Counted from the first letter of the stretch, positions 22,909-33,000 are shown. The stretch is DNA of 60,434 bases from Bacteroidota bacterium (GCA_016711805.1 JADJSH010000044.1:1-60434); one strand, 5' to 3'. The notes: generated by a model from the letters alone, not told the origin. Made by a program: numbers and translations.

Positions 22909-23876
22909 AAACAATAGGTTATTACGCACCTACCCCATTGATGTTCTAATCCTTCTTTAAATTCTTTGCTTAAGTAAAATTTACTATATTCTAATCCAAT
23001 ACGCTTGTAGGTTAATACAATACCTGCCATTCCTTCCATCACTACTCTGGTAACTCTGTTATCAGAAATAGTGTAAACCGATTTATTATTAAACATACCA
23101 CCTTGTAAGGTGGCATTATAAGCAACCGCTTTTACATTAGCTTTTAATATACCATAAAATTGAAAATTTGATTTTCTTTCTATGGCATATTTATCCATGC
23201 CCAAATTATTGAAGTAGCCACTAAAGAAACCCATACGTCCTGTTAAACCAACAGAAAAATCGGTATATAAAGTACCAAGCCTCGCCGCTGCGTCGCCAAT
23301 AATTTCGCGATGCTTTTTATTAAATAATCCTTTTTCAAACTTAGCTCGGTAATTGATGATGTAATTGGTTTGTAATTGATTTTCCCATCCTAATGGTTGA
23401 ATATTTACCAACGACCGATGAATGGCCTTTTGTTCCTCTTCGCACATGGCACAGGGCCCAATAACTCCTAAATCTAATTGTGTTTGTAATGCTATTTTTT
23501 TGTCGGGGTTTAGTGAATTAAGTGTGTGCGACATAAAAAAAGTAGCCGCAAATGGTCGTTCCAAATAATTTAACGTATCATACCTAATGCTTTTTGGAGT
23601 AAAGCAATCTTGCGAAAAATGTAAACCATAATAGTTTAAGGCATTTTTATTTAAGCGAATTAGCGAGTATGAAAAAGGTGAGAATTTAATAACCCGATGA
23701 ATCACCGATAATTGAATGCCTTGCGTGTAATATCGATCGGTAGCACTAAAAAAATCATTATCATACTTAAAGCGAATATAGCTCTCTAACTTTTTAGGAA
23801 TAGCTGTGCTATCGCTCGATTGCGAAAACAACAATGTGTTAAAGAACATAGCTATCAATATTAGTTTACCCTTCAT
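22905..23876 (-). CDS. LpxR-like lipid A deacylase family outer-membrane protein
   Basis: The 323-residue protein has a signal peptide (MKGKLILIAMFFNTLLFSQ), then the family hallmark YDNDFFSATDRYYTQGIQLS, in which the Asn-Asp pair corresponds to catalytic residues of LpxR. Further conserved segments are QDCFTPKSIRYDTL, ERPFAATFFMSH, LGVIGPCAMCEE and LGWENQLQTNYIINYRA. Alternating hydrophobic strands continue to a terminal aromatic (CVITYCF), as expected of a 12-strand outer-membrane barrel. LpxR removes the 3' acyloxyacyl chain of lipid A; activity in Bacteroidota homologues is inferred. It is intact and convergent with the preceding gene. Confidence 0.85.
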   Translation of the reverse strand: MKGKLILIAMFFNTLLFSQSSDSTAIPKKLESYIRFKYDNDFFSATDRYYTQGIQLSVIHRVIKFSPFSYSLIRLNKNALNYYGLHFSQDCFTPKSIRYDTLNYLERPFAATFFMSHTLNSLNPDKKIALQTQLDLGVIGPCAMCEEEQKAIHRSLVNIQPLGWENQLQTNYIINYRAKFEKGLFNKKHREIIGDAAARLGTLYTDFSVGLTGRMGFFSGYFNNLGMDKYAIERKSNFQFYGILKANVKAVAYNATLQGGMFNNKSVYTISDNRVTRVVMEGMAGIVLTYKRIGLEYSKFYLSKEFKEGLEHQWGRCVITYCF

Positions 23877-23981
23877 GGCGTATATATACGAATAACAAAG
23901 TGTTAAGGATGATAATTGGAACTATAAATTTTATAATCTACTTAAACTTTTTGTATCTTTAAGATATACTATTTTTCTCAC

Positions 23982-24377
23982 ATGATCTACAAAATATTTG
24001 AATATCCCATTACCATTCTTCCCATTGATATTGATGAGCAAAACCACGTTAATAATATTTCTTATTTAAAATGGGTGCAAGAAGTAGCCATTGCTCATTG
24101 GACCTCTGTAGCAACTAAAGAAATGAATGAAAAATACATGTGGGTAGTAAGTCGCCATGAAATTGACTATTTAAAACAAGCTTTTATACACAACAAATTA
24201 TTGGCCAAAACATGGGTGGTAGAACCCGATGGCGCAAAATCGTTTAGATATGTTGACATTTATGACGTTGATACAAATACCATCATCGCTAAAATTAAAA
24301 CTACCTGGTATTTATTAGATTCTAAATCAAAACGACCACGGCGGATTGATGCCGACTTAGTAAGCGTTTTTGCATAA
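23982..24377 (+). CDS. Hotdog-fold acyl-CoA/acyl-ACP thioesterase
   Basis: A 131-residue 4HBT-type hotdog protein. The segment DIDEQNHVNNISYLKWVQEV is the family signature, with Asp/Asn-His-Val-Asn on the long central helix region. It is followed by WVVSRHEIDYLKQAFIHNKL and AKTWVVEPDGAKSFRYVDIY, and ends RPRRIDADLVSVF. Members hydrolyse thioesters of fatty acyl or aromatic CoA in the cytosol; the substrate here is not predictable. The frame is intact, and the gene stands alone, divergent from the LpxR-like gene. Confidence 0.85.
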   Translation: MIYKIFEYPITILPIDIDEQNHVNNISYLKWVQEVAIAHWTSVATKEMNEKYMWVVSRHEIDYLKQAFIHNKLLAKTWVVEPDGAKSFRYVDIYDVDTNTIIAKIKTTWYLLDSKSKRPRRIDADLVSVFA

Positions 24378-24478
24378 GCTCCATTTTAAAATGACAATTG
24401 TCATTGCTGGCAATACGATAATAAACCTGTATTCTAGTAAATCTCTTTGTAATTTATAGTAAATTTACGTAGCAAAAC

Positions 24479-25402
24479 ATGTATATGACTATTGAAAATA
24501 AACCTCGTTATATAAAATTAATCATGGTAGGTCTTTGCTTTATGATATGTTCAAACGTGATGCGTTCTCAGGCATACATCCCTATGCTTAAATACCATGG
24601 CGAATGGCATGTTACTAATTGTAATTCGGGCTGTGCTACTGATAAATATTATACTATTGGCGATACATTAATTAATGGTTTACACTACACATTTTTAGAC
24701 AAATTTCATTACCTAAAAAATTTTGTGGTACGAGAAGATACCGCTAGCCGTAGGGTGTATTTGCGATTATTAGCCGATCCTCCGCCTGCTAAAGATTATC
24801 TACTATACGATTTTTCACTTCAAGTAAACGATACCATTAGCATTACGAACCCTGGTAGTCCTTATCCAAAATACCCTGGTAACTTTATTGTAGATTCAAT
24901 TGTATTAAAACCATTAGTAAATAAAAGCCATCGCTACTTTTACCTTCACTCCGAAGATACACTAACCTCTCACACCAAAACAACCATTTGGGTAGAAGGA
25001 ATTGGCTCACTATGTTTAATTAATACGCCTGGCGCCCTACCACAAATTAATGGTGCAGGACAATTAAATTGTTTTTTTAGCAATAACGTCAACGAATATA
25101 GTAAGCTCGACTCTATTGCAGATTGCATCTCTATTTACCCTGTTGGTGTTAAGGAATTAAAAAACCAATCAAATTACATCATATCTCAAAACTTTGATGG
25201 TGGTACGATCTCTATTAAGGCAACTTATCAGGATATAGAAAACGTTCAAATAGTGAGTACCGATGGCAAACTAGTATATCAAAATAATTCTTTCGAAGAA
25301 CATACAATTATCCATCTCAATTCGTTCCAAAAAGGATTACTACTTCTTAAAATTGAAAATAAAGCTGGGAATTATTATACTTACAAACTCTTTAACCCCT
25401 AA
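24479..25402 (+). CDS. T9SS type A sorting domain-containing secreted protein
   Basis: About 307 residues, with an N-terminal hydrophobic signal (YIKLIMVGLCFMICSNVMRS). A Cys-containing mature domain begins YIPMLKYHGEWHVTNCNSGC with TDKYYTIGDTLINGLHYTF, a pattern found in many small exported proteins of the phylum. The last 75 residues form a type A sorting domain: a predicted beta sandwich with VQIVSTDGKLVYQNNSF, LNSFQKGLLLLKIEN and the ending YTYKLFNP. Export by the T9SS and attachment or release at the cell surface follow from this domain; the role of the cargo part is unknown. The ATG at 24485 is an equally possible start. Confidence 0.85.
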   Translation: MYMTIENKPRYIKLIMVGLCFMICSNVMRSQAYIPMLKYHGEWHVTNCNSGCATDKYYTIGDTLINGLHYTFLDKFHYLKNFVVREDTASRRVYLRLLADPPPAKDYLLYDFSLQVNDTISITNPGSPYPKYPGNFIVDSIVLKPLVNKSHRYFYLHSEDTLTSHTKTTIWVEGIGSLCLINTPGALPQINGAGQLNCFFSNNVNEYSKLDSIADCISIYPVGVKELKNQSNYIISQNFDGGTISIKATYQDIENVQIVSTDGKLVYQNNSFEEHTIIHLNSFQKGLLLLKIENKAGNYYTYKLFNP

Positions 25403-25411
25403 CTTCTTACA

Positions 25412-25888
25412 TTGAAAGTATCAAGTATAAGCGAATTAAAAAAAGAATTACACGAACTGCCACAAAAGCAATTAGTAGAACTTTGCCTAAGCTTAGCCAA
25501 ATACAAAAAAGATAATAAAGAGTTTTTAGATTATTTACTATTTCAAGCGCACGATAAATCCGCTTTTATTACTGCTGTGAAAGCTGAAATAGACGAACAC
25601 TTTATTGAATTAAAAACACAAGTCAACTTATATTACGTAAAAAAGAGTTTACGCAAACTCTTACGCATCATTACCAAATACTGTAAATACCTTGACGATA
25701 AGGCCGCAGCAGCCGAACTACATATTTATTTTTGTCAGAAAATGAAAGCATCAGGCATTCCTTACCATAAAAGCCAGTTGCTGATAAATATGTACGAGCA
25801 ACAACTCAAAAAAATAAATACGTTAATCAATGGTTTGCACGAAGATTTGCAACAAGATTATTTAAATGATTTAGAGAAAATTTTATAA
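25412..25888 (+). CDS. Helical cytoplasmic protein of unknown function
   Basis: A 158-residue, highly charged, helix-rich protein (SISELKKELHELPQKQLVEL, KKSLRKLLRIITKYCKYLDD, YEQQLKKINTLINGLHEDLQ) with no signal or membrane segment. The only start giving the full N-terminus is TTG at 25412, eight bases after the previous stop. A downstream one would remove conserved-looking helices. Two bases separate its stop from the next ATG, so the two are probably translated together. I recognise similar small proteins from Bacteroidota genomes but know no function. Confidence 0.65.
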   Translation: MKVSSISELKKELHELPQKQLVELCLSLAKYKKDNKEFLDYLLFQAHDKSAFITAVKAEIDEHFIELKTQVNLYYVKKSLRKLLRIITKYCKYLDDKAAAAELHIYFCQKMKASGIPYHKSQLLINMYEQQLKKINTLINGLHEDLQQDYLNDLEKIL

Positions 25889-25889
25889 C

Positions 25890-26291
25890 ATGGAGAAGAG
25901 TAACGAATATGTATTTAAAATGAAATACGAACTTTTCAATTCTACTGGCTTCATTATAAAGATGAATACCTTATGCCAGTTTTATACTGGTAATTTATGT
26001 CCTGAATTTAAACTTGAAGATGTCACCTGCGAAGACAGACAAGCAACTCGTGAGAGTTTTAGCAGAATTAATGTTTCCAATCAACTCTACTCCATACAAT
26101 ACGAATACTATGACTACGATACTGGAAGTCATTATAGCTCAAGCCCTAAAATGGAATTCACTTTAAAAAAGGGAGACGAAAAACAAATTTACATACAAAA
26201 AAATTCGAATATCATTACGGTTCAAACTACCTCAAAACACTTTGATAATTTTTGTGCTTATATAAAAGCAAATCTTGAACCTCTATTGTAA
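25890..26291 (+). CDS. Hypothetical protein, 133 residues
   Basis: An intact small protein without signal peptide or membrane helix. The sequence alternates short strands (FKMKYELFNSTGFIIKM, YSIQYEYYDYDTGSHYSSS, KQIYIQKNSNIITVQTTS). A small beta barrel or ubiquitin-like fold is possible, but this is a guess. It follows the 25412 gene with a one-base gap, suggesting a two-gene unit. I do not recognise a family. Confidence 0.6.
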   Translation: MEKSNEYVFKMKYELFNSTGFIIKMNTLCQFYTGNLCPEFKLEDVTCEDRQATRESFSRINVSNQLYSIQYEYYDYDTGSHYSSSPKMEFTLKKGDEKQIYIQKNSNIITVQTTSKHFDNFCAYIKANLEPLL

Positions 26292-26311
26292 AACACAATA
26301 AGCACCTTTGC

Positions 26312-26698
26312 TTAATTACGCATGTACAGCTTAGTTGGTAAACTAGAAAGTGCATAACCAATATTAGCGGCGCTATACGGACTATTTTCTATCCCTACAT
26401 AAAAGGATTGATTTTTTAATTTGGTAGTTGATTGAATACTAAAGTGTCCATTTCCATCGGTGGTGGCACTTTCAACCGTAAATAAATCTCCTAAACATTG
26501 TGACGTATTGCCAGATTCTTTGCCGTTGCAAGCAGATAATAAAACCACCACACCTCCAACACCCTTTGGGTTTTTGCTACTCAGCGAATCATACACATAA
26601 CCTTCGTATGAAATTTTAGTTGTTTTTTTACAATTTGTATTTAAACAAAATAACGAAAGTAGCACAGCGATAGAAAATAACTTAACGAATGTGATCAT
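26312..26698 (-). CDS. Small lipoprotein-like protein of unknown function
   Basis: The N-terminus MITFVKLFSIAVLLSLFCLN ends in TNCKKT, a signal followed by a Cys with Lys residues that could serve as a lipidation site, although the -1 to -3 residues are a poor lipobox. The mature part resembles a carboxypeptidase-regulatory-like beta domain (ISYEGYVYDSLSSKNPKG, GGVVVLLSAC, TTDGNGHFSIQSTTKL), often seen in Bacteroidota surface lipoproteins. Length 128 residues, intact, convergent with the 25890 gene. Confidence 0.65.
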   Translation of the reverse strand: MITFVKLFSIAVLLSLFCLNTNCKKTTKISYEGYVYDSLSSKNPKGVGGVVVLLSACNGKESGNTSQCLGDLFTVESATTDGNGHFSIQSTTKLKNQSFYVGIENSPYSAANIGYALSSLPTKLYMRN

Positions 26699-26790
26699 TT
26701 AATGGATTGATTAATTTCTAATGATAAAGATAAGATAAAGAATTGAATTCCTCGAACAGTTTGAGGTGTATTATAACTCAATTATATTAA

Positions 26791-26817
26791 GTTCTCGACT
26801 ACGCTCGAACTGACAAA
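26791..26817. repeat. Copy of the TCTCGACTACGCTCGA intergenic repeat (single arm)
   Basis: GTTCTCGACTACGCTCGAAC with TGACAAA is the same sequence as each arm of the inverted pairs at 35953-36035 and 43612-43669. Only one arm is seen here, between the lipoprotein-like gene and the VOC gene. Confidence 0.75.
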
Positions 26818-26835
26818 CTATAGTCTTTATTAAGC

Positions 26836-27225
26836 CTAAACCACCTGATACAATTCTATCGGTAAATCATCTGGATCTCTAAAAAAAGTAAATTGCTTGC
26901 CTGTAAATTCATCGATGCGGATAGGCTCAACCGCAATATCAAAGCTTTGAAGGTGCTTAACGGCATCTTGTATACTATCAACTGCAAAGGCAATATGCCT
27001 TAAGCCTGTTGCTTCTGGCTGCGTGGGACGAGCTTTTGGATTTGGAAAAGAAAACAACTCAATTAAATAAGTACCGTTTAGCGCTAAATCTAATTTATAG
27101 GAATCGCGCTCTTTACGATACACTTCTTGTTGAATTTCAAAACCCAATACTTCTGTATAAAATTGTTTTGAGCTTTGATAGTCAGAACAGATAATGGCAA
27201 TATGATGTAAGGCTGTAAGTTTCAT
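26836..27225 (-). CDS. gloA2: VOC family protein, GloA2/YaeR-like glyoxalase homologue
   Basis: A 129-residue vicinal-oxygen-chelate protein made of two beta-alpha-beta-beta-beta modules. LTALHHIAIICSDYQSSKQF carries the first metal His, LNGTYLIELFSFPNPKARP the Glu, GLRHIAFAVDSIQDAVKHL the second His, and FTFFRDPDDLPIELYQ the final Glu. The spacing and the PNPKARPTQPEATGLRHIAF stretch match the YaeR/GloA2 group rather than glyoxalase I itself. The reaction of this group is not well established. It is intact and stands alone between repeat-rich intergenic regions. Confidence 0.85.
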   Translation of the reverse strand: MKLTALHHIAIICSDYQSSKQFYTEVLGFEIQQEVYRKERDSYKLDLALNGTYLIELFSFPNPKARPTQPEATGLRHIAFAVDSIQDAVKHLQSFDIAVEPIRIDEFTGKQFTFFRDPDDLPIELYQVV

Positions 27226-27307
27226 AATGATCCTATAAAAATAAATAAATAAATATTAGAGTACAATACAATTATTTAAAGCTCATAATCATATAATATA
27301 TATTTTA

Positions 27308-27410
27308 TGGGCGTGTCCGCCAGCTGGCGGATCGGGCTTTCGGCACTCGCTTTTTATTTGTCCTTCGGAACAAATAAAAGAGCTCAAACAATGCCTCAAT
27401 CCCTCACGCA
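27308..27410 (+). repeat. Structured intergenic element, RNA-like three-helix layout
   Basis: Outer arms GCGTG (27311-27315) and CACGC (27405-27409) enclose two hairpins. The first is the perfect palindrome TCCGCCAGCTGGCGGA at 27316-27331. The second is a long stem at 27350-27380, CTTTTTATTTGTCC closed by a TTCG loop and matched by GAACAAATAAAAG. Between them is CGGGCTTTCGGCACTCGC. Elements opening GGGCGTG and closing CCCTCACGC recur in Bacteroidota genomes as I remember them, with the hairpins varying, so I treat it as a dispersed repeat that may be transcribed. Orientation is assumed. The remainder of the 27226-27539 gap holds no gene I can support. Confidence 0.6.
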
Positions 27411-27539
27411 AATCAATTCCCCAACAAAACATAACCGTAAAACATTAAACAACATAGTCACATAGCACTCTGTTTAAAACCGTAGGTTTCTAGGGCTACT
27501 TTCCACAGCAATTCGTTTCTATGTGGCTAAAAAACCAAA

Positions 27540-30500
27540 TCAATTCCCTAACAAAACAAAAGCTCCCCAATAGTAAGGATGAGGATATTTTTTTCGTACT
27601 TCACGTTGCGCTTTGTTAAACGCTTTAGCAATGAATTGTTGTGTAGGGTTTACACTCCACTCCTTATAAAACTCCGTCATTAAAATCTGTGTGGCATCAT
27701 CATCCACACTCCACAAACTCATAATTAAATTTTTAGCACCAGCAATATAAAAGGCACGTTGCAAACCAAATACGCCTTGGTTATTCATATCTTGTCCCAA
27801 ACCTGTTTCGCAAGCAGACAGCACCACCAAATCGGTATTACTTAAATTTAATAAGGAAGCTTCGTAAGCGGTGAAGATACCATCCTGCGCAACAGAGTTG
27901 GTGGTATCTTTAGCAGACTTAGAAGCGCCTGCTAACATAATACCCGATTGCAATAAGAGGTTGTTCTTAATTTTATATTCTTCGAAACCTAAAAAGCTTT
28001 TATCCTCTTTATCATAAATGTCTTTTAAAAAATACCCATGCGTAGCAATGTGCAATACTTTAGGCGAAACAGTTTTCTTGAGTTGTTCTTCTGAAGCCAA
28101 TTCTTTTTGATACATGTTCACGTTCCATTTAGTGTTTTGTAAAAACTGAGCAATATTTTCTACTTCTATTTTAGTACCTGGTAAGGGCACTAATTTAAAT
28201 AAACCATAACGGCTGCTGGCAATAAGTTCGCTAGCAACAGGCGCACTGACTTTTTTAGTAAAATCATAATCGTAATCGGGGAAACCATACAACTCTGCAC
28301 TGTATTGAGAATTACTTTTTGTATCGTTTAGCATATAACTTAAGTTCGGTAACACGCTCACGCTGACTTCATCTAACACATATTTTTTAGTTACCGGATT
28401 TTGTAGTGTATATAAATTCACCTGATTGTAAACCCCATCGGCTGAGAGATAAACTTTAGTAATGCCTTGCAATTTAGCGGCAATAGGTTTCCAAAAACGG
28501 TTATACGAATCAGCATCCTCTACTCTATCATACATGTGATTGATATAGTCGTTTACATAAGTGGTTTCAAAATCATTGCTACTGGCAATTCGAATCAAGG
28601 TCGGAAAAGCATCTGTCTTTTTTAATACAAGCGCTACATATTCTGTTACGTAACTTGTATCGCTAAGAGGTTGATATTCTCTCATAATCGTAATCGCTGC
28701 TTCATCTGCTTTTAGTTGTTGTTGAATATCTTTATAGCTCAACTCTTTATTACTGGCAAAACCTTGACTTTTAGCTTTTAATATTTGTTCTAAACTATTG
28801 GCTTGCTTTTCCATATCAGCCATGTTCCAATAACTACCTTGCAAATCCAAATCTCTAAAGCTTTGCGAAATTTGTTGTTTAATTGCTATCCAACGGTTGT
28901 AGGTATTTATCAAAGCAGTATCCTTACTGTTAGCAATGGCTTTGCGGGTATTGATACTCTTATTTAATAAAAGTGACTTAATAAATAATTGGTAATCAAA
29001 ACAAGTGGCTAATAATTGCTGATGGTTTTCTTTTGGATACAACTTTGTATAGTTCATCACAAAACTATTAAAGCTATCAAAGCGGTAGCCTAAAATAGTA
29101 TACTGAGCTAATTGGGTCCTCCTCGCTCATGCTTTCAAAATAGTCGGCAAACTGACCGCGATAATAGGTTAAGGACTGCAAATAAAATGCTTGCGCTTTT
29201 TTGTAATCTTTAGTTTTAGTATATAAATAAGCCAGGTTAAACAAGCCATCTATATAAGCCATGTGTTGATCGCCAAACTTAGCTTTAATAATCTCATTGG
29301 CTTTTAAGGTGTTTTCGATGGCTTTATCGTAGTTTCCTAAAATATCGTACAAGCTAATGGTACCTCCTAAAAAATACGCATAGCGTTCGTGACTTTCGCC
29401 TACCGTATTTTTCATAATACTAATAGCTTCTAGCTTTAAGGCTTCGGCTTCTTTATAGCGGCGCAATTGCATGTATAGCATAGCTAAACTATTTAAGCAG
29501 TTAGCATAAAAAGGATGATTTTCGCCAAGCGTTTCTTTGTAAATAGTTTTGGCTTCTAATAATTTAGGTTCTGCTTCGGCATACATACCCATATCAAAAA
29601 ATAACAAGGCTAAATTATTTAAGGCATTGGCATAATTTTGATGCTTGGTTCCAATCGATTGTTCTCGGATAAACAATACCTGTTTCAATAAATCTAGCGC
29701 TTGTTTATAGCGACCTAAATTTCGATACAACTCTGCTTGATTATTTAAAGTGGTGCTATAATCGGGCGAATTCTCTAACTTTAATTTTTGATAAATAGCT
29801 ATGGATTTATCATTCACCTCTTCGGCCAATTTATAATCTCCTACATTTTTATAACATAGCCCTAAATTATTATACATGGTGCCACACTTAGCTCATCCTT
29901 ATCAGCCATGTGTGTAGCAAGCGCCAAACCTTTTTCCAACAATGCCATCGCGTCTTTATAATTTCCCGTTAAGCGATAGGCTTCGGCGGTGTTATTTAAG
30001 GTCGTAGCATAATCAGCCGTATCCATAGGGTTTATGGACGCATGTATCTCCAACAATTTATTAAAAGTATTTAAAGCATTGTTATAATCGCCTTGTCCTT
30101 GGCTAATGCGCGCATCATTATTTAAACAAATTAAATACTCTCTGTCTTTTTCGCCTTTGGTACCTTTAAAATAAGCCATCACGGCATCGTTCATTGATTT
30201 CGCGTAAGCATAGTTTCCCATCTCGACGTACATTTCGGCTAAAATTTTAAAGCGCATGGTATATTCAATGCTATTGGCACCATACACTGCCGCTAAAGTA
30301 GGTAATGATTTTATAAAATAAACTTTCGGCATCGGTATAATAACCAATGTGATTATAGAGGCAAGCTAAATCGTATAGATAAAACGCACGGTAAACGGTA
30401 TCATTTATACTATTGCAAATAGCAATCGCTTGGTCAAAATAATCAACCGATTCTTGATAGTGTTCGGCTTTAAAAGCGTTGACACCCAAATAATCAATGA

Positions 30501-30690
30501 GGATGGATTTTTCGATTAAGTTTTGTTGTAGGAGTTTATCATGTGTTTTCAAAAAGCCATTGAGTTCATCATTGCTAAACGAACCACCTTTATCAATACG
30601 CGCTTGTATGGGTTGCCATAACTTCGCAAAGTTTTGAGCTTGCCCCGATAGGCTACAAACTAGTAGGATATAAAAAAGGTATTTCATCAA
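27540..30690 (-). CDS. Tetratricopeptide-repeat protein with C-terminal CHAT (caspase-like) domain (frameshifted)
   Basis: Four collinear pieces make one gene of about 1,050 residues. A signal peptide (MMKYLFYILLVCSLSGQAQ) is followed by at least ten TPR units (for example YNNLGLCYKNVGDYKLAEEV, NNQAELYRNLGRYKQALDL, NSLAMLYMQLRRYKEAEALK), a helical linker, and a CHAT domain. The latter has VLHIATHGYFLKD with the catalytic His, LVVLSACETGLGQDMNNQGV with the Cys, and MSLWSVDDDATQILMTEFYK. Shifts lie near 30300, 29870 and 29070. CHAT is a clan CD protease fold; both catalytic residues are present, so activity is likely. The TPR part would bind a partner. Exported TPR-CHAT proteins are common in Bacteroidota with unknown targets. 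No gasdermin-like or effector gene lies next to it. Confidence 0.88.
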
Positions 30691-30795
30691 CGCTTTATTT
30701 TTTGAGACATAAAGTTAAGAGATTTTGGCTTTAATCAAAGACTTGGCTTTTCACTAAATTTACTACCTTTCAATATCAAAACGAGCATTACATAC

Positions 30796-31088
30796 TTGAT
30801 TTTATTTTTGGGCCTTTGCTTTTCTCTAAAAGCGCAGCAGAGCTTATTCCCTGCTCGTCGCCTATTATTTTTCAACGCTAATGATTCGGCACCACCTCAT
30901 CAATCGATGAAGCTTATAGATAATAATCGTTTTCAAAACCATTGCCTACCATTTCTTCTGGCTCTATTAAAGACCTACCCTTTTTTTGTGCGATGGAATG
31001 TAACCTACGCAAGCACACCAATATTTGGATTAAACTACGCGCCGGCGATGATGCGAGTTATATGAAGATGATTGGGAGATCAAAATAA
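30796..31088 (+). CDS. Small exported protein related to the LPFFC-motif family (frameshifted)
   Basis: A hydrophobic start (MILFLGLCFSLKAQQ) is followed, after a shift in the 30940-30980 region, by DLPFFCAMECNLRKHTNIWI and KLRAGDDASYMKMIG to a stop at 31086-31088. The latter resembles the C-terminus of a common small Bacteroidota protein with a LPFFC-(ME/IE)-K and FRLG-Y pattern, known to me from memory only. Neither half alone makes a convincing gene. It lies in the 480-base space before the VWA gene. Function unknown; could be a decaying remnant. Confidence 0.4.
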
Positions 31089-31172
31089 AATTTTCACATC
31101 ATTTATGGAATAAGTAAAAGTTTGGCGTCTTAATATCAGATTCCCAAATTTTAAACCTTTAAATCCATTGTT

Positions 31173-32986
31173 ATGATAAAATTTTCATTCATTAGTATGA
31201 TGTTGTTAAGCATCTTTAGCTTTGCACAACAATCGCCAAGTAACTCAGGCTCCATCTTCGGTAAAATAACCGATAAAACCACCAACGAGGAAATTCCTTT
31301 TGCGATGGTTTTCCTTTATATAAATGATACCGCAAAAGTTGGAGCAACCACCACTGATATGACCGGTAGCTATCGTTTTAAAAATTTAAGTGCGGGTCTT
31401 TATAAAATTAAAACCACTTATGTTGGATATAAGGCTCAAGCCATTTCAAAAATAAAAGTACTCGATCATAAAGCTACAGAAGCCAATATTAGTTTGTCGA
31501 ACGATGGCGCTCATTTAGATAAAAAAAGCAAATACGATATGCGAGGCGGGCGAGTTACTCCTACTCCCGACTATAACACCGAAGAGTACAGTCGCATTTA
31601 CGATAACGAATTCAAAGACTCTAAAAAAGATCCTTTATCTACTTTTAGTATTGATGTAGATAAGGCTTCTTACAGTAACGTCCGTCGTTTTATTACTCAA
31701 AATCAATTACCACAACCCGATGCGGTGCGTATTGAAGAAATGATTAATTACTTTAGTTACAATTATCCAAAACCAATTAACAATCAACCTTTTTCTATTA
31801 CAACAGAATATACCGATTGTCCTTGGGATAAAAAGCACCAACTCATTCACATTGGTTTACAAGGCAAAGAAATTGCCATGGATAATTTACCAGCAAACAA
31901 TTTAGTGTTTTTATTAGACGTATCAGGTTCGATGGAATCGGAAGATAAATTACCCTTATTAAAATCTGGTTTACGTTTATTGGTGGAACAAATGCGTCCG
32001 CAAGATAAAGTAGCGATTGTGGTTTACGCCGGTGCAGCGGGTGTTGTATTACCATCAACCTCTGGTGAACATAAAGACAGAATTTATGATGCCCTCGAAA
32101 AATTAGAAGCAGGTGGTTCGACCGCTGGTGGAGAAGGTATTTTATTAGCGTATAAAACAGCAAAAGAAAACTTTTTAAACAAAGGAAATAACCGCATTAT
32201 TTTAGCAACCGATGGCGACTTTAATGTAGGCGTAAGTAGCGATGGAGAATTGACTCGCTTAATTGAGAAACAAAGAGAAGACGGCGTGTTTTTAAGTGTA
32301 TTAGGTTTTGGCACTGGAAATTATAAAGACAGTAAGATGGAACAACTAGCAGATAAAGGCAATGGCAACTATGCTTACATTGATAATATCTTAGAAGCAA
32401 AAAAAGTATTGGTAAAAGAAATGGGCGGAACGTTATTAACCATTGCTAAAGATGTGAAATTGCAAATTGAATTTAATCCTGCTAAAGTAAAAGCTTACCG
32501 TTTAGTGGGCTACGAAAATCGTTTATTAAACAACGAAGATTTTAACGACGATAAAAAGATGCGGGCGAATTAGGCTCTGGACATACCGTTACAGCCATTT
32601 ACGAAATTATTCCAGCAGGTTCGGATGAATTAGTGGCGAGCGTTGATAATTTAAAATATCAAGAAACTAAACCAACATCTGCAACGGGAACAAACGAAGT
32701 AATGACTATTAAATTTAGATACAAAGAACCAAAAGAATCTACCTCACAATTAATTTCACATATTGTGTTGGATAAAAAAACACCTTTCTCCGCAGCTACC
32801 GAAAATTGTAAATTTGCTTGCGCTGTTGCAGAGTTTGGTTTATTGTTAAGAGATTCGAAATTTAAAGGAGATTCGGATTTTAAAACCGTGATAACAATGG
32901 CTAAAGAAGCTAAAGGAAAAGATGATGAAGGCTACAGAGCTGAGTTCATCAGATTAGTGGAGATGGCAGAGATGTTGAAGAAGTAA
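31173..32986 (+). CDS. VWA domain protein with N-terminal carboxypeptidase-regulatory-like domain (frameshifted)
   Basis: The order is signal peptide (MIKFSFISMMLLSIFSFAQ), a CarboxypepD_reg-like beta domain (residues about 28-110, GSIFGKITDKTTNEEIPFAM), the YfbK-type N-terminal segment (DPLSTFSIDVDKASYSNVRR, RIEEMINYFSYNYP), then the VWA domain with MIDAS DVSGSMES near residue 249 and TDGDFNVG. A C-terminal DUF3520-like region follows. The frame breaks at about 32565, where a small indel in AAAAAGATGCGGGCGAATTAG hides GELGSGHTVTAIYEIIPAG. Combined length is about 604 residues. VWA proteins bind metal-dependent partners in the envelope; the YfbK group has no settled role. Confidence 0.88.
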
Positions 32987-33000
32987 AATTTCCAGGAAAA

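Noticed and set aside
24378..24478. Full promoter upstream of the type A sorting-domain gene
   Set aside because: A TTTG near 24446 exists, but nothing like TAnnTTTG follows at 19 bases.
31843..32314. Overlapping minus-strand frames inside the VWA gene
   Set aside because: Antisense shadows of a strongly conserved VWA coding region.
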